Shown here: positions 63,101 to 64,000 of the stretch, in pieces
Numbering within the stretch: position 1 is the stretch's first letter
How the letters are laid out: each line of letters opens with the position of its first letter
Source: an uncultured Lachnospiraceae bacterium
GTDB taxonomy: Bacteria; Bacillota; Clostridia; Lachnospirales; Lachnospiraceae
NCBI GenBank assembly: GCA_947631625.1
Contig: CANRMA010000015.1
Location: forward strand, 1-64,000
Reading direction: 5' to 3'
Length of the DNA: 64,000 nucleotides
Position numbers and translations under genes: made by a program
Notes under the pieces: model-generated
Databases searched by the model: none
Told to the model about the DNA's origin: nothing
The model's input: the letters and a program-made list of their open reading frames with translations, nothing else

Positions 63101-64000
63101 ATGATTTTGGATAATTATGGATATAGTAGTAATAATGAGGCAGATCGGGGAGCTGAAAATAATTTGTATCCTAACGAATCAAAACAACCGCAGAAACCGG
63201 CAAAAGAAATGTTTTTGGCCGGGCTGCTTACGGGCATTATAATATGTTCGCTCTTGGTAAGCGGTATCTATGCGGGAGTAAAGACAGCTGATATTCTTCA
63301 GAAAAACAAAGCGAAGGAAGCAGCCGGCGACGGTCAGAGCGCGGCGCAGGATATCGTTAATGACGATTCGCTCAAGAAACTTGAGTCTATTGAGAAGGTT
63401 ATAGACGAGTATTACTATAACGAAGAAGATATTAATATAGGAAACATGATAGAAGGCATGTACGCAGGAGTCGTAGATTCCCTCGGAGATCCGTATTCAG
63501 TATATTATACCGCTCAGGAGTGGGAAGAACTCATGGAAGATACCGAAGGCATATATTACGGAATAGGCGCGTACGTAAGTCTTGATCCCGTGACCGGTTA
63601 CGGTAAGATCAGCGGAGTGATAGAAGGCACTCCGGCACAGGAAGCGGGTCTTAGGGAAAATGATATAATATATATGATAGACGGGGAGAACATGCAGGGG
63701 TTTGAACTGTCTGAGATCGTAGCTAAGATAAAAGGCAAAGAAGGCACAGACGTACATCTGACGATTTACAGGGAAGGGCAGGAAGATTATCTGGAAATGG
63801 ATGTTGTAAGAAGACAGATAGAAGCGCCTACCGTGAATTACGAGATGATGGATAATGATATAGGATATATTCAGATAACGGAATTTGACGATGTGACATA
63901 TGATCAGTTTGTGGAAGCGCTTGCGGTCATAAAAGGCAATTCTGCCAAGGGGCTGATCCTGGACCTGCGCAGTAATCCGGGCGGCAGTCTCTCCGTTGTC
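63101..64000 (+). CDS. S41 family C-terminal processing protease, partial
   Basis: Open to the window end (300 codons seen). A short cytosolic part rich in Asn, one membrane helix (about 37-58), an N-terminal helical region, a PDZ domain (about 140-215; IGAYVSLDPVTGYGKISGVIEGTPAQEAGLRENDII) and the S41 start (GYIQITEFDDVTYDQF, LILDLRSNPGGSL). The catalytic Ser and Lys lie beyond the window. CtpA/CtpB-type proteases cut secreted proteins. GGAG lies 4 nt before ATG 63101; a TTG at 63107 is the alternative. Confidence 0.9.
   Translation, partial: MILDNYGYSSNNEADRGAENNLYPNESKQPQKPAKEMFLAGLLTGIIICSLLVSGIYAGVKTADILQKNKAKEAAGDGQSAAQDIVNDDSLKKLESIEKVIDEYYYNEEDINIGNMIEGMYAGVVDSLGDPYSVYYTAQEWEELMEDTEGIYYGIGAYVSLDPVTGYGKISGVIEGTPAQEAGLRENDIIYMIDGENMQGFELSEIVAKIKGKEGTDVHLTIYREGQEDYLEMDVVRRQIEAPTVNYEMMDNDIGYIQITEFDDVTYDQFVEALAVIKGNSAKGLILDLRSNPGGSLSVV

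Overview
The window looks like the chromosome of a Gram-positive anaerobe of the class Clostridia, most likely family Lachnospiraceae. This rests on gene content and order, because no 16S rRNA gene is present. Supporting signs are strong AGGAGG-type ribosome sites, GTG/TTG starts, a HrcA/CIRCE heat-shock operon, the order hprK-glk-murB-rapZ-whiA-HPr, the ireB-ruvX-DUF1292 block, RNase J, type III glutamine synthetase, a DUF6465-type protein, and very large secreted leucine-rich-repeat proteins. No genus can be named safely.

Layout. 1-300: tRNA-Phe and tRNA-Lys, then degenerate direct and inverted copies of the tRNA-Lys 3' end. 300-4840: an accessory stretch with a decayed IS256-family element, two zinc-ribbon membrane proteins, an XRE regulator and non-coding DNA. 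4.9-11.3 kb: pyrG (minus strand), ftsH, uvrC. 11.4-16.4 kb: an operon of carbon control and envelope genes (hprK, glucokinase, murB, rapZ, whiA, Crh-like HPr). 16.4-20.3 kb: lipid kinase, patatin, aminotransferase, uppP. 20.5-28.9 kb: a histone-H1-like DUF6465 protein and a 2545-residue secreted protein. 29-34.3 kb: hrcA-grpE-dnaK and dnaJ behind a perfect CIRCE operator. 34.5-39.5 kb: a second LRR/Ig secreted protein and a DUF3048 lipoprotein. 39.6-39.95 kb: a tandem array of a 93-bp unit whose substitutions keep RNA base pairing on the plus strand. 40-46.4 kb: RNA modification genes (prmA, rsmE, cysteine desulfurase, thiI, mtaB), a VanZ protein and a second HPr-like protein. 46.4-52.4 kb: a 12-bp minisatellite, then ireB, ruvX, DUF1292, rnj, ylbF, a short MltG-like protein, trmR and a U32 protease family gene. 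52.4-55 kb: type III glutamine synthetase behind a leader that can form a terminator or a competing hexaloop hairpin, then tRNA-Gln. 55-59 kb: acyl-ACP thioesterase, CvfB, CPBP protease, a YjfB-type motility protein and a degenerate WecG/TagA-like gene. 59-64 kb: a CdaR/PucR regulator, ftsE, ftsX, an M23 peptidase with a coiled coil, and the start of an S41 protease.

How the genes work together. HprK and two HPr-like proteins that lack the phosphotransfer histidine but keep the regulatory serine point to regulation-only carbon signalling. Cysteine desulfurase with ThiI suits tRNA 4-thiouridine synthesis, and TrmR with the U32 protein suits 5-methoxyuridine-type wobble modification. FtsEX with the M23 protein suits gated peptidoglycan hydrolysis at division.

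Most of the window is conserved core genome. The strongest unexplained signals are the 93-bp structured repeat array (39636-39935), the glutamine synthetase leader (52502-52568), the tRNA-Lys tail copies (141-299) and the 12-bp array (46439-46610).
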